Assembly: GCF_001311985.1 (NCBI RefSeq)
Contig: NZ_BBCJ01000007.1
Span: forward strand, 95,690 to 159,689
Length of the DNA stretch: 64,000 bases
Reading direction: 5' to 3'
Origin: Geotalea toluenoxydans JCM 15764
GTDB lineage: Bacteria; Desulfobacterota; Desulfuromonadia; Geobacterales; Geobacteraceae
The notes below the pieces were generated by a model. The model made no database searches, was not told where the DNA came from, and saw nothing but the letters and a program-made list of their open reading frames with translations. The translations under genes were made by a program, and so were the position numbers. Shown here one piece after another: positions 63,963 through 64,000 of the stretch (position 1 is the first letter of the stretch; each line of letters opens with the position of its first letter).

Positions 63963-64000
63963 AAGCGGTCGGTGGTCGGCGGTCGGCGGTCGGCGGTCGG
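63963..64000 (+). repeat. Heptamer repeat region I (window edge)
   Basis: Several GGTCGGC units start just past the DUF151 gene and run off the window. Same 7-bp period as the arrays at 23.3-29.05 kb, with a different unit. Confidence 0.85.

Overview
The window reads as a chromosome segment of a Geobacter-like delta-proteobacterium (Geobacteraceae, Desulfuromonadota). The reasons are a 27-haem and an 8-haem c-type cytochrome, a DUF3373-type porin, a receptor-less chemosensory operon of the kind found in Geobacter, and the gene orders yicC-gmk-rpoZ-rel and cytochrome-leuS-lptE-holA-rpsT. This assignment is inferred from gene content and was not checked by a search.

Region 1 (1-23.3 kb) is a surface-polysaccharide locus. 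It opens with a nonulosonic-acid (legionaminate-type) block: neuB end, neuD, CBS-nucleotidyltransferase, neuA, amidotransferase, hisF-like, hisH-like. An AT-rich O-antigen block follows: wzx flippase, a possible sialyltransferase-like protein, acetyltransferase, three family-2 glycosyltransferases, wzy and an epimerase. An IS200-type element interrupted by an IS21-type element comes next. After it lie a small membrane protein, a kinase-like/methyltransferase fusion and a sulfatase-fold protein, then the initiating sugar-1-phosphate transferase, a CapD-type dehydratase and a Wzi-like protein.

Region 2 (23.3-38.3 kb) is mostly core genes: a Phd/RelE-type toxin-antitoxin pair, yicC, gmk, rpoZ, rel, ridA, rpmB, an ElyC-like gene, then metG-ricT-holB-tmk leftward, with rnc, a radical SAM gene, era and der rightward. 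The spacers between 23.3 and 29.05 kb are filled with 7-bp-period repeat arrays, often two arrays in opposite orientation around a short hinge.

Region 3 (38.4-51.6 kb) is a co-directional chemosensory cluster: five receiver proteins, cheA, two cheW, cheR, cheB, an ExeA-like ATPase, a HEAT-repeat protein and a GAF protein, but no methyl-accepting receptor. Region 4 (51.6-64 kb) holds the 27-haem cytochrome, leuS-lptE-holA, rpsT, an 8-haem cytochrome, a small exported protein, a porin, miaB and a DUF151 nuclease-like gene.

About thirty reading-frame breaks, most equivalent to one missing base, split genes that cannot be dispensable (leuS, metG, holA, tmk, der). I treat them as sequence errors and give each affected gene as one CDS over its full span.
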